Shown: piece by piece, positions 18,628 through 28,823 of the stretch
Position numbering within the stretch: position 1 is the stretch's first letter
Layout of the letters: each line of letters opens with the position of its first letter
Assembly (NCBI GenBank): GCA_029246125.1
Contig: JAQWNZ010000052.1
Coordinates: 1-41,880 of the forward strand
Reading direction: 5' to 3'
DNA length: 41,880 bases
DNA from: Flavobacteriaceae bacterium
Lineage (GTDB): Bacteria; Bacteroidota; Bacteroidia; Flavobacteriales; Flavobacteriaceae
Notes under the pieces: model-generated
Told to the model about the DNA's origin: nothing
Database searches by the model: none
The model's input: only the letters and a program-made list of their open reading frames with translations
Made by a program: the position numbers and the translations under genes

Positions 18628-20808
18628 CTAAAGGTTTTCATGTATAAATTTTGTCATCTTGGTATATAGGTGTTTTCTTGTTTTGCCTCCAAAAATTCCG
18701 TGATTTTTATCTGGATAAATCATCCATTCGAACTGTTTGTCAGCCTGGATGAGTGCTTCCACCATCCTCATTGTGTTTTGGACATGGACATTATCATCAG
18801 CCGATCCATGAATAATCAAAAATTTTCCTTTGAGTTGATCTGCATAATTTAAGGGTGAATTCATATCGTATCCCTTAGGGTTTTCTTGTGGTGTACGCAT
18901 AAAACGTTCGGTATATATAGTATCGTAAAAACGCCAATTTGTAACTGGTGCAACAGCAATTGCCATAGAAAAAGTATCATTCCCTGTAAGTAAACAATGA
19001 GTTGCCATATGACCCCCAAAACTCCATCCCCAAATTCCAATTCTACTTTTATCTATGTATTGTAAATTCCCAAGGTATTTTGCGAAAGCAATCTGATCTA
19101 AAGTTTCATATTTAACTAGATTTAAGTATGTAAATTTTTTAAATTTAGCCCCTTTAAAGCCGGTTCCACGACCGTCAAGGCATGCGATAATATAACCTTG
19201 ATTAGCTAGACTTTTATGCCATATTAACTCCTCGTCGCCCCATCGATTTGAAACCTCCTGCGAACCAGGTCCAGAATATTGAAATAGTAACAGAGGATAT
19301 TTCTTTAAGGGGTCAAAATCTTTTGGTTTAATCATCCACATGTTGAGTTGCTCTCCATTAATTGCAACAGTAGAAAACTCACGGTCATTGAATTGGAATT
19401 CTTCAATTTCATTTTTGAGCTTTTCATTATCTAAAAAAGTAGCGAGTAGCCTGTTCTTTTTGGTTTGGTAAAGTGAAAATTTTGGTGGTGTATATTCATC
19501 CGAAAAGGAATGAATATAATAGTCCCCATTTACACTAAATGAAGCTCCATTGGTTCCTTTTACTCCCTGAATAAGTCGTTTACTTTTACCATTCAGATTT
19601 ACTGCATAAACACCTCGTTCTGTACTTCCACTCTCGACTGACTGGTAGTATAATTCTTTCTCTTTAATATTAACAACATACATTGATGTTACTTCCCATT
19701 TCCCCTTTGTCAGTTGATTGATTAGTTTTCCATTTTGATCATAATGATAAATGTGATTATATCCATCACGTTCACTAGTCCACAAAAAACTATTATCATC
19801 TAAGAACATTAGATTATCATGGATGCTTACATAAGTATTTTCTTTTTCCTCTAAAAGTAATTGCATTGATTCATTCCTTGTATTGCATCGCCAAAGTTTT
19901 AAATGATTTTGATGCCTATTCATAGTCTGTATAATCAAAGAATTTTCACCACCAGCAAACTTTATACGAGGAATATAATAGGGGTTCTCACCTTTAAAAG
20001 AAATTTTTTTTCTAATGTTTGTATCGGTATTAACAACATATAAATCAATCTTTGAGTTTTCTTCTCCAGCTTTAGGGTATCTAAACATATAAGGAAACTG
20101 ATACACTTCTGAACCATAAATATCCATAGAAAAAATGGGGACTTTTGACTCATCAAATCTCATATAGACGAGTTCTTTTGAATCAGGACCCCAATCGAAA
20201 GCCCTTACAAATCCGAATTCCTCTTCGTAAACCCAATCAGAGATTCCATTAATAGTTTGGAAATTTCCATCATAGGTAAGTTGTTTTATTTGAGTACTCT
20301 TTAAATCTTTTACAAAAAGGTTTCTTTTAAATACATAAGCCACTTTGGTAGCATCAGGAGAAAGTAATGGCTCCTGAATTTTATTATCACTTATTTTTTG
20401 AAGTTCTTTTGTAGCTATATCAAAAACCCAATAGTCGGCCGCTTTCGATCTTCTGTAAATAGGAATTACATTAGACTCTAGGAGTATTTTTTTTTCATTT
20501 TTAGAAAAAGTATAGTCAGAAAAGTTTTCAATTTCTTTATGGTTATCAGAATCTAGTACAACATTACCTTGCTTTGAATTTTTATAATAGAATTGAACGA
20601 TCTGGGTAGCATTAGTCTCTTTAAAGTTTTTCAAAATCGTGTAAGACTTCCCATCTTTCATTGATCGTATTGACTCCAATCGATCTGCATTATATTTACC
20701 TGACCATAAACTATCTAGGGATAAGTTTTTTTGAGAATATAATGTTGAACTAGTTATTATTAGTAACAAGGTTAAATTAAAAACTTGCTTTTTAAAAGAA
20801 AATAGCAT
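18628..20808 (-). CDS. S9 family peptidase, dipeptidyl peptidase IV-like
   Basis: DWVYEEEFGF motif, GIWGWSFGGHMATH nucleophile elbow, HGSADDNVHVQN, YPDKNHGI catalytic triad context; signal peptide. Confidence 0.95.
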   Translation of the reverse strand: MLFSFKKQVFNLTLLLIITSSTLYSQKNLSLDSLWSGKYNADRLESIRSMKDGKSYTILKNFKETNATQIVQFYYKNSKQGNVVLDSDNHKEIENFSDYTFSKNEKKILLESNVIPIYRRSKAADYWVFDIATKELQKISDNKIQEPLLSPDATKVAYVFKRNLFVKDLKSTQIKQLTYDGNFQTINGISDWVYEEEFGFVRAFDWGPDSKELVYMRFDESKVPIFSMDIYGSEVYQFPYMFRYPKAGEENSKIDLYVVNTDTNIRKKISFKGENPYYIPRIKFAGGENSLIIQTMNRHQNHLKLWRCNTRNESMQLLLEEKENTYVSIHDNLMFLDDNSFLWTSERDGYNHIYHYDQNGKLINQLTKGKWEVTSMYVVNIKEKELYYQSVESGSTERGVYAVNLNGKSKRLIQGVKGTNGASFSVNGDYYIHSFSDEYTPPKFSLYQTKKNRLLATFLDNEKLKNEIEEFQFNDREFSTVAINGEQLNMWMIKPKDFDPLKKYPLLLFQYSGPGSQEVSNRWGDEELIWHKSLANQGYIIACLDGRGTGFKGAKFKKFTYLNLVKYETLDQIAFAKYLGNLQYIDKSRIGIWGWSFGGHMATHCLLTGNDTFSMAIAVAPVTNWRFYDTIYTERFMRTPQENPKGYDMNSPLNYADQLKGKFLIIHGSADDNVHVQNTMRMVEALIQADKQFEWMIYPDKNHGIFGGKTRKHLYTKMTKFIHENL

Positions 20809-20940
20809 AGGGGTTTTATTCTTGTAGATTAGATTTAATAATTTTAATTTTTAAAATATGATATAATGGCAATTTATAAAAAATGAAAGTATTGATGGTT
20901 TTTATGGACATTCAAAATCAGTATATTTATAAAAAAAACC

Positions 20941-22257
20941 ATGGATAAGGGGATTGAGGGTTTTTCCAAGCTCACCAAAGCTCAAAAAATTGAATGGATT
21001 ACCCGTGCTCATTTTAAAAATCCTGAGGATGCAAAAAACTTATTATTGAATTATTGGAATAACGATTCTGACATACAAAAAAAACATGACGAGTTTATTG
21101 AAAATTCTCTAACAAACTTTTACATGCCATTAGGAGTGGCCCCTAATTTTTTAATTAATGGTAAGCCTTATACAGTACCAATGGTGATAGAGGAAAGTTC
21201 TGTAGTAGCCGCAGCTTCTAATGCAGCTAAATTTTGGCTAAATCGTGGAGGTTTTAAGGATGAAGTTTTAGATACCTTAAAAGTGGGACAAGTTCATTTT
21301 TTATTTAATGGTGATCCGGAAATAATTCATTCATTTTTTAAAAAAAATAAACCCCAAGTTCTAGAAGTTACAGAAGAATTCTCGAAAAATATGATTCGCC
21401 GAGGAGGAGGGATTCAAAATATAAAATTGATAGATAAAAGTCATCTTATTCCTAATTATTTTCAGTTACATGTAGAGTTTAAAACTGCAGATGCAATGGG
21501 TGCAAATTTTATCAATTCTTGTCTTGAAAGTATAGCTTCCAAATTTAAAGAGTTAGCTCAAAATGATAGTAAGTATTTGAAAGGAGAGGGGGTAGAAGTA
21601 GTTATGAGTATACTTTCAAATTATGCGCCAAAATGTCTTGTTCGTGCATCTGTTAAGTGTCCTGTTTCTGATTTTATCCCAGAAAATGGATGGACTGGTA
21701 ATGACTTTGCAAAAAAAATAATTCAGGCTGTTGAAATTGCAAAAAAAGAATCCTACCGCGCAGTAACTCATAATAAAGGTGTAATGAACGGTGTAGATGC
21801 GGTTGTTTTGGCGACGGGTAATGATTTTAGAGCTATAGAAGCAGGAGTCCACTCATTCGCATCAAAAAGTGGACAATATACATCGTTGAGTAATGCATTT
21901 GTCAAGAATGATATTTTTCATATGGAACTTGTTATTCCCTTAGCTATAGGGACTATTGGAGGATTAACTAGACTGCATCCCATGGTTAAGTGGAGCTTGG
22001 AATTATTGGGAAATCCAGATGCAAAAACACTTATGAAAATAATTGCAGTAACTGGTCTAGCTCAAAATTTCGCAGCCCTTAGATCTTTAGTTACCTCAGG
22101 TATCCAAAAAGGGCATATGAAAATGCACCTGTTGAATATTCTTAATCAAATGGGAGCATCTGAAGATCATAAAAAAGCAGCAATTATATATTTTAAAAAA
22201 CATATCGTTAGCGTAAAAGCAGTTGGAGAATTTTTAAAAAAATATTCTTTAAAATGA
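20941..22257 (+). CDS. Hydroxymethylglutaryl-CoA reductase, class II (degradative-type) family
   Basis: MVIEESSVVAAASNAAKFWLNRGGF, GGIQNIKL, AVTHNKGVMNGVDAVVLATGND, ITGLAQNFAALRSLVTSGIQKGHMKMH-like segment. Confidence 0.92.
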   Translation: MDKGIEGFSKLTKAQKIEWITRAHFKNPEDAKNLLLNYWNNDSDIQKKHDEFIENSLTNFYMPLGVAPNFLINGKPYTVPMVIEESSVVAAASNAAKFWLNRGGFKDEVLDTLKVGQVHFLFNGDPEIIHSFFKKNKPQVLEVTEEFSKNMIRRGGGIQNIKLIDKSHLIPNYFQLHVEFKTADAMGANFINSCLESIASKFKELAQNDSKYLKGEGVEVVMSILSNYAPKCLVRASVKCPVSDFIPENGWTGNDFAKKIIQAVEIAKKESYRAVTHNKGVMNGVDAVVLATGNDFRAIEAGVHSFASKSGQYTSLSNAFVKNDIFHMELVIPLAIGTIGGLTRLHPMVKWSLELLGNPDAKTLMKIIAVTGLAQNFAALRSLVTSGIQKGHMKMHLLNILNQMGASEDHKKAAIIYFKKHIVSVKAVGEFLKKYSLK

Positions 22258-23150
22258 TCTCATTTTTCAGCCATGGTAAATTACTTTTAACTGGAGAATA
22301 TTCTGTTCTAAATGGATCGAAAGCTCTAGCTCTACCAACCAAAGTTGGACAAACTTTAAATTATAACCCAATAGACAGTAATACCTTAATTTGGAAAAGT
22401 TATGACTCGAATGGGATTATTTGGTTTGAAGTCAAATTCAAAGTGGATTCACTTGAACTTATTGCTACAACAGATTTAAAGATATGGAAAAGCTTATATA
22501 AAGTTTTAAGATCAACAAAAAAATTGAACTCAACTTTTTTAATAAAAGGAGGTCAAGTTGATACTCATTTGGAATTTGATCGATCATGGGGCTTAGGTAG
22601 TTCCTCTACTTTAATATCTAATATAGCATTATGGGGGAATTGTAACCCTTACATCATCTTGGAAAATAGCTTTGGTGGGAGCGGTTTCGATATTGCGTGT
22701 GCTCAAGCGAAAGGACCTTTAACTTACAAAAGAAATAATTACTCCCCATATATAAAATCAGTTGAGCTGAATTATCCTTTTATTGAAAATCTTTTTTTTG
22801 TTCACCTTAATAAGAAAAAAGACAGTCAGAAAGCTGTTGCCGGTTTTGATTTAAATAAAGTTGAAGTCTCTATCATTAACCAAATAAGTAAACTGACTGA
22901 ACTGATGATAAATTGTAATGATCAAGATGATTTTAATTTATATTTAAAAACCCATGAAAAAATAATTGGATCCATTTTAAATCGAAGAACAGTTCAAGAA
23001 ATTTTTTTCTCAGATTTTGAAGGAATCGTTAAGAGCTTAGGTGCTTGGGGTGGTGATTTTGTTTTGGTATCTGGAAATAAAGAAAGCCCAAATTACTTTA
23101 AAAAATTAGGCTATCCAACTATAATTTCTTTTAGAGAAATGATTTTATAA
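22254..23150 (+). CDS. GHMP kinase, GYDIA-family-like (mevalonate-pathway-type kinase)
   Basis: FFSHGKLLLTGEYSVLNGSKALALP, WGLGSSSTLISNIA (GHMP motif), SFGGSGFDIACAQAKGPLTYKR; overlaps HMG-CoA reductase by 4 nt. Confidence 0.85.
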   Translation: MISFFSHGKLLLTGEYSVLNGSKALALPTKVGQTLNYNPIDSNTLIWKSYDSNGIIWFEVKFKVDSLELIATTDLKIWKSLYKVLRSTKKLNSTFLIKGGQVDTHLEFDRSWGLGSSSTLISNIALWGNCNPYIILENSFGGSGFDIACAQAKGPLTYKRNNYSPYIKSVELNYPFIENLFFVHLNKKKDSQKAVAGFDLNKVEVSIINQISKLTELMINCNDQDDFNLYLKTHEKIIGSILNRRTVQEIFFSDFEGIVKSLGAWGGDFVLVSGNKESPNYFKKLGYPTIISFREMIL

Positions 23151-23161
23151 ATTGAGATTAA

Positions 23162-25279
23162 TTAATAATAAATAGCTCTATTATCATCTATATCTGCGCT
23201 AGATTCGAGTGCCTGAAAAACATTTTCTAATAAGCTAAAACTCGCTTTTTGAAGATATTCTTTTGTAAACTCATCATAATTTTTCAATGTTTCTGCTTCA
23301 TTTACCTTAAGTAACTTCAATTTGTACATTCCTCTTTCTCCTTGGATAAATCCAGATATATTTCCCTCTACCATAGCAAAAGCAGCTCCCACGACATAAG
23401 GTTCGTTTCCAGCACCAACTAATGTTGGATTCTTTTGATTTACAGCTGATGCTGTTTCAATTGATAGACTTTCATCTTCTACTAAAGCTTCTAATGTATT
23501 TATATCCCCATATTGCTTTTTAATAAGGGCTGCTTTTTTATTTTGAATTATTTGGTTTCGAACTTCAGACCCTACTTCATCAATACCAGCAATTCCTTTG
23601 TTATCGATTCCCGTTAGCTGAACAACAGCATAACCCCCTAGTCCATTAAGAGAAAAACGTTTTATATCACCTATTCTTGTTTCCTCTTCAAAAGCCCAAC
23701 GAACAATTTGACGCTGATTAAATAAACCAGGCATATTTTCTTCAAGTGCACTAATATTTTTTACAGGACGAATAACGTAATTGTATTTTTCAGATGTTGA
23801 AGTAAAGTTATTTGAATCATTACTTTCAATTTCAAAGGTTGTCGCTCTTCTGAAAACTTCATTAGCTGTTTGATCAGATGCAATTGCCTCATTTGCAACA
23901 TCAGCAATTATCGCTAAATCATCCTTGTCAGTTACTTTAATTATATGAAAACCAAATTCAGTTTCAACAAGACCAATTCTACCAACTTTGTTTTTATTTA
24001 CATATTTGAAGAATTCTTGAGCCATTTGCCCTTCTTGAAAAAATCCTATATCCCCTCCACGATTATAAGATGGCCCGTCAGAATATTCAGCAGCAAGTTC
24101 TTCGAAGGAGTTTTTTCCTCTTCTTACCATGCGTAAAACTCGATTTGCTTCTATTTTCGCCTCTTCTTTTGTTCGAGTTATATTATCCGATGCTCTTGAA
24201 GCCCCCTGGTATGCGATTAGAATGTGACTGGCTCTTAAAGATGCATTCTTTTTTCGGTCAAGTAACCTAGAAATTTTAAAATATCTTCCATCTCGATAAG
24301 GTCCAAAAACTTCGCCTATTTCAAGTCCAAATAAAATATCTGCATATTCGTTGTTAAATTGTCCTCGAGCCCTGTAAACAGAATCAAATGAAACTTCTGA
24401 ATGCTGATCTACAAAATCAATAATATTCTTTGTCTTTTTAAATCCTTCTATAGTATCTGTTAATTTAGAAACATCGTTATATGAGATTTGTTCGTCAATT
24501 AATCCCTCCAAACGAAGTCTAATTCGATCTAGGTCCTCTTTTGTTGGATTTTCACTAAAAGAAACAAAATGTAAATTACGATTGGTTTCTCTTCTAAAAT
24601 CGATCTCATGTTTTTTGATATATTGATTAATTTCAGCATCACTTACACTCACCAAGCTGTCAGGAATAACATTAAAAGGTATTTGAACATATTCTAAATT
24701 AATGTTATCATTTTCAAAATGGTATAGTGCGTCAGCTTCAGCTTCTGTAATACCTCCACTAGACTTAATTAGGTCTAGATAAATTTTTTGTTTTGCAACT
24801 CCAATAATACTTTTTTCCTGAGCTTTCCAATTTTCGTAAGCAGCTGGTTCTTGAATTCGCATTTGAGCAATGTAGTCGGTGAAAACTCCGAAATCAAAAA
24901 AACCTGCTTCATTCTGAAAACTTGGATTATTTACTACAGCATCATCTGAAGAAATTATTTGCTCCAATTGATCTTTTCCCGCATCAATCCCTAATTTTGC
25001 AAATTCTTGCTCAAATATGGTATTTCTTAGTGATTGATTCCAGACTAGGTTAACTGATTGCAAAGTTGAATATTTGTAAGTTCTTTCTGTTTGCTCTACC
25101 ATTTGACGAAAAAGTGGTACATCAATTTCTTCTTCATTAACGATAGCAATTGGTTCTGTAGGACCATTATTTGCTGAATTTCCGTCAAATACTCCAGAGA
25201 TTACGAATGCGAAAAGTGCCATTCCAATTACTAATATCAAGATAATTGATTGCTGTCTAATTTTTCCTAAAACTGCCAT
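23162..25279 (-). CDS. Membrane-anchored peptidyl-prolyl isomerase, PpiD/SurA-like (parvulin domain)
   Basis: N-terminal TM MAVLGKIRQQSIILILVIGMALFAFVISGVF, parvulin segment ASHILIAYQGASRA...FEELAAEYSDGPSYNRGGDIGFFQEGQM...FGFHIIKVTD. Confidence 0.93.
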   Translation of the reverse strand: MAVLGKIRQQSIILILVIGMALFAFVISGVFDGNSANNGPTEPIAIVNEEEIDVPLFRQMVEQTERTYKYSTLQSVNLVWNQSLRNTIFEQEFAKLGIDAGKDQLEQIISSDDAVVNNPSFQNEAGFFDFGVFTDYIAQMRIQEPAAYENWKAQEKSIIGVAKQKIYLDLIKSSGGITEAEADALYHFENDNINLEYVQIPFNVIPDSLVSVSDAEINQYIKKHEIDFRRETNRNLHFVSFSENPTKEDLDRIRLRLEGLIDEQISYNDVSKLTDTIEGFKKTKNIIDFVDQHSEVSFDSVYRARGQFNNEYADILFGLEIGEVFGPYRDGRYFKISRLLDRKKNASLRASHILIAYQGASRASDNITRTKEEAKIEANRVLRMVRRGKNSFEELAAEYSDGPSYNRGGDIGFFQEGQMAQEFFKYVNKNKVGRIGLVETEFGFHIIKVTDKDDLAIIADVANEAIASDQTANEVFRRATTFEIESNDSNNFTSTSEKYNYVIRPVKNISALEENMPGLFNQRQIVRWAFEEETRIGDIKRFSLNGLGGYAVVQLTGIDNKGIAGIDEVGSEVRNQIIQNKKAALIKKQYGDINTLEALVEDESLSIETASAVNQKNPTLVGAGNEPYVVGAAFAMVEGNISGFIQGERGMYKLKLLKVNEAETLKNYDEFTKEYLQKASFSLLENVFQALESSADIDDNRAIYY

Positions 25280-25382
25280 AATTGGTATTTTTTGCTAGTC
25301 TGCGAAAATAAACTTTTCCTTTGAATAAATAAAGTCTCTAAGCCTGAAAATATATAAACAACTAAATAAGTAATTAGTTCAT

Positions 25383-26657
25383 CTATATGCTTTCTGATTT
25401 AGTTAAGATGATTTGTTCGATTTTTGTAGCTGAAACTTTTTTAATTTTCAAAATATATTCGCTTAATTCAATTTCTTCATCTTTTTCTGGAATCTCCCCA
25501 ATATTATAGGCAATCATACCCCCAAGAGTTTCATAATATTCACTTTCAGGTAAACTTAAATTATATTTTTGATTAAGATAATCAACCTCTAAACGAGCTG
25601 AAAAGTCAAAAACATTTTCTCCTATTTGTTTTTCTACATGCTCTACAGTATCGTACTCATCTTCAATTTCTCCAAAAAGTTCCTCAACAATATCTTCAAC
25701 CGTAACTATTCCAGAAGTTCCTCCGTACTCGTCAATCACAACTGCAATGCTTTTGTGCTGGCGTGTAAGTAGTTTTAAAACATCATTGACCAGCATTGTT
25801 TCAGGAACATAGGCAACAGGCATAAGAATATTTTCAATCCATTTAGGCTTTTTCATCATTTCAAACGCATGAACATATCCCAAAATATGATCTATATTCC
25901 CCTTGAAAATAGGTATTTTTGAGAGCCCTGTAGAAACAAAGAGTGCTTTGATATCTTCTAATGAAGTTGATTGGTCTACTGCAATAACCTCTGCTCTAGG
26001 CACCATAGCCTCTTTAGTCTTAACTTCAGAAAAATCTAAAGCATTTTGGAAAATTTGAATTTCTGAATCTAAACTTTCTTTGTCCTGAGTTGATTCAAGT
26101 TGTTCTTCTATGTAATTCCCCAACTCAATTTTAGAGAATGACAGTTGAACTTGATCTGTTTCAGTATTCAGAAATCTTTTCAAGATAACATCTGTCAGCT
26201 CAATTATAAGAAATGTTATAGGATAAAATATATAATAAAAAATGGCTACGGGAAGAGCAAAAATTTTGATAAAATTATTTGCATAAAGTTGAAAAAAAAC
26301 TTTTGGTAAGAATTCTGCTGTTAATAAAATTATCGCTGTGGAAATTAAAGTCTGGTAAAAAACAATTCTCAAACTAACTTCTCCTGAAAGTAATGTGTCC
26401 AAGAAAAATAATTGTAATATGCGATCTCCCATGAAAATTCCATATACCACCAAGGCAATATTGTTCCCCAGCAACATTGAAGCAATAAAACGCGAAGGAT
26501 ACAATGTAATTTTTTTTAAAACTTTGGAGGTTAAGCCTTCTTGAAGTTTCTCTATTTCAAGATAGATACGATTTGATGAAACGAAGGCAATTTCCATACC
26601 TGAAAAAAAGGCTGATAGGAGAAGACAAATTATAATAATTAAGTCAGTTGGATTCAT
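25383..26657 (-). CDS. Hemolysin/CNNM-CorC family protein (CNNM + CBS pair + CorC_HlyC domain)
   Basis: SAFFSGMEIAFVSSNRI, TKEAMVPRAEVIAVD, VVIDEYGGTSGIVTVEDIVEELFGEIEDEYD. Confidence 0.93.
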   Translation of the reverse strand: MNPTDLIIIICLLLSAFFSGMEIAFVSSNRIYLEIEKLQEGLTSKVLKKITLYPSRFIASMLLGNNIALVVYGIFMGDRILQLFFLDTLLSGEVSLRIVFYQTLISTAIILLTAEFLPKVFFQLYANNFIKIFALPVAIFYYIFYPITFLIIELTDVILKRFLNTETDQVQLSFSKIELGNYIEEQLESTQDKESLDSEIQIFQNALDFSEVKTKEAMVPRAEVIAVDQSTSLEDIKALFVSTGLSKIPIFKGNIDHILGYVHAFEMMKKPKWIENILMPVAYVPETMLVNDVLKLLTRQHKSIAVVIDEYGGTSGIVTVEDIVEELFGEIEDEYDTVEHVEKQIGENVFDFSARLEVDYLNQKYNLSLPESEYYETLGGMIAYNIGEIPEKDEEIELSEYILKIKKVSATKIEQIILTKSESI

Positions 26658-26851
26658 TTTGATGAATTTGACCGATTATAAAATTTCTTTCTATAATGCC
26701 TTCTAAATAATGCCATAAAGACAGAAACCAAAGAAAATCCAATAAATAAAAGTGCACGATCTCTATTAATTTCCCATCTTGTATAAGATTCGTAAGATGA
26801 AATTACTGCGATAACCCAATATAATATCTCTGATATACGATGACCTTTCAT
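26654..26851 (-). CDS. Small (65 aa) membrane protein of unknown function
   Basis: Starts exactly at the lptC stop region and overlaps the CNNM gene by 4 nt; one or two hydrophobic segments and a basic C-terminus. Confidence 0.65.
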   Translation of the reverse strand: MKGHRISEILYWVIAVISSYESYTRWEINRDRALLFIGFSLVSVFMALFRRHYRKKFYNRSNSSK

Positions 26852-27423
26852 TATTGCCCCGAGGTGTCTTTTTCTTCTGAAACAGTTATGTTGCCAATCA
26901 GGCTCCCTGTTTGAAATTTAGTGAATTCCTTATTGGTATCCAATCTTAGTGCATTAAAATTGTAATCATTGTCTTCGAATGAAAAAGGTTTTTCAGTAAA
27001 TAACCATTCCAATTCTGCATCCCAAAAAAGTTGGGATGTAGTTAAAAGCGATCCATCATGTGATTTTAAACGGACATTGCCCTTTAAGTCAATCAATTTA
27101 GTATCATTATATAAAATTCCATAGTCTGCAGTGACTTCATTTTCTCGTTCTAAATCATCATAGAAAATAACTTTTAAACCATCTGGAAATTCAGCATGTC
27201 GAAAACTTAGATTAGTATAATCTAAATGTTTTGGCGCTGTAAGGATTGCTTGAATTTTTGTGGAATCAGTGTAAATCATTCTAATATTCCAAGCTGTTCC
27301 CAGAGGTTCTTGGAGATCTTGATTAATTTCTGAAAGTGCATTTGAATTGTCTTCACAGTTAATAAAAAAGGCTAGTGTTACAGCCATAAGTCCTTTCAAA
27401 AAAAAATTAATGCTAATTTTCAT
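26851..27423 (-). CDS. lptC: LPS export ABC transporter periplasmic protein LptC
   Basis: Lipoprotein-type signal (FFINCED), then beta-jellyroll pattern TADYGILYNDTKLIDLKGNVRLKSHDGSLLTTSQLFWDAELEWLFTEKP typical of LptC. Confidence 0.85.
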   Translation of the reverse strand: MKISINFFLKGLMAVTLAFFINCEDNSNALSEINQDLQEPLGTAWNIRMIYTDSTKIQAILTAPKHLDYTNLSFRHAEFPDGLKVIFYDDLERENEVTADYGILYNDTKLIDLKGNVRLKSHDGSLLTTSQLFWDAELEWLFTEKPFSFEDNDYNFNALRLDTNKEFTKFQTGSLIGNITVSEEKDTSGQ

Positions 27424-28812
27424 TTAAAGACTAGGAACAGTAACACTTCTATTTATCCAACAATTAAATTTAATTACTGTGCCTGCATTTCCTTCAGTAA
27501 AAATATCTGTTTTACTGGGGGCTCTGCCTTTGTAACTCTCTACTGTTCTGCCAGCTACTTTTTTTAATGAGGCATTAACTTGACCAGCTCTTTTAGCTAT
27601 ATCAGCAGCCAACCAATAAACGGCACGCTTGTCAAATTGAGACTCACCACATTGATTTGCACTATCTGCATACATATTTGCTATTAGTAAATAGGCTCGC
27701 CCCAATGAAGGTTGAAATCCTAAAGCTTTATTTGCGTAGTTTCTGGCTGATGATTTTCTTCCGGCTGATTTAAATTTATTCGCGATTTTCAATAAAATTT
27801 TAGCTTTTCTGTAATTATCCGTTTCAAGAGCAATTGATTCTTCATAGTATTTTAGAGCTTCTTCTGTTTTTCCACTTTTATCATTTAAAAGTCCTAGATA
27901 ATATGCTGAGTCCGCAGAAGGTTCTAATGTGTGTAATGCTTCTACTAGAGTTACGAATAAAGGATCATCCGAACACTCTTTACTATCCATTCTACTTGCT
28001 GCCCTTTTTATCCATAAAGCATCCGTTTTGTATTCCTCAAAATTTCTCTTGTAGAGGGGAATCAAATTCTCACAGGTTGCCTCTTTGGCTATAATGGCAT
28101 CAAGGTTTGATAGAAAGGTTCCAATCGCATTTGAATTTACATTATAGATTCTTTTACTTCTGTTTTCTCGGCTTGTCAATGCAGTTCCTGCCTCTTCTTT
28201 TTTAAGAATTATATCTAGTTTTTTAGCAAGCTCTGTACTTTCATATTCAAATTTTTCCGAAACCTCTTCGTATTTATCAAATAACGATTCCATTGAAACC
28301 TCATCATCTCCTTGTTTATATAGGTCATACAAAGTTTTGAAATAATTATATAAAAATTTTGGATTAGTAAAGCTTTTAACGTCTTTTTTATAGGCCTCAT
28401 CAAACGTTAAATAAACTTTTTTTAGATCGGCTTGTTTGAAGTCCAAAAGAGCTTGAGCTTTCTTTCCAATAATTTCCCCTACAATAGATTTATTTTTCTT
28501 TTTTGGAAAATACTCAACCCATTCATCATATAATTTTATAATATCCTTTTTTGCAGATTCTTGCTCTTCAGAATTACCATTTTTAATTCTTTCTTTTAAA
28601 ATACGTTCACCATAAGAGTATATCGCAACATTTATTGTTGGGCATTCATTTCTAACTTTCATCCAAGGTTCAAATGCAGATTTGTAGTTTTTTACCTTGG
28701 CAAATTCTGCAAAAATTGATAAATCTTGCATGCATTCATTTGAATCTTGTGCAAGAATGGGGGCTTGGTAAATACCAATGGAAATAAGTGCTATAAAACA
28801 AAGCTTTTTCAT
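27424..28812 (-). CDS. Secreted tetratricopeptide-repeat protein
   Basis: Signal peptide; TPR pattern ADSAYYLGLLNDKSGKTEEALKYYEESIALETDNYRKAKILLKIANKFKSAGRKSSARNYANKAL. Confidence 0.85.
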   Translation of the reverse strand: MKKLCFIALISIGIYQAPILAQDSNECMQDLSIFAEFAKVKNYKSAFEPWMKVRNECPTINVAIYSYGERILKERIKNGNSEEQESAKKDIIKLYDEWVEYFPKKKNKSIVGEIIGKKAQALLDFKQADLKKVYLTFDEAYKKDVKSFTNPKFLYNYFKTLYDLYKQGDDEVSMESLFDKYEEVSEKFEYESTELAKKLDIILKKEEAGTALTSRENRSKRIYNVNSNAIGTFLSNLDAIIAKEATCENLIPLYKRNFEEYKTDALWIKRAASRMDSKECSDDPLFVTLVEALHTLEPSADSAYYLGLLNDKSGKTEEALKYYEESIALETDNYRKAKILLKIANKFKSAGRKSSARNYANKALGFQPSLGRAYLLIANMYADSANQCGESQFDKRAVYWLAADIAKRAGQVNASLKKVAGRTVESYKGRAPSKTDIFTEGNAGTVIKFNCWINRSVTVPSL

Positions 28813-28823
28813 TATTTAAAATT

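Noticed and set aside
18616-18630. S9 peptidase TAG stop is in frame with the POT transporter ATG (TAG-AAT-TTT-TTT-ATG), so readthrough would fuse them
   Set aside because: A one-in-three chance arrangement. Both proteins have normal complete termini and a secreted peptidase fused to an inner-membrane transporter is implausible.
27834-28403. Antisense and alternate-frame ORFs in the TPR gene
   Set aside because: Overlap a convincing TPR coding sequence; no independent support.
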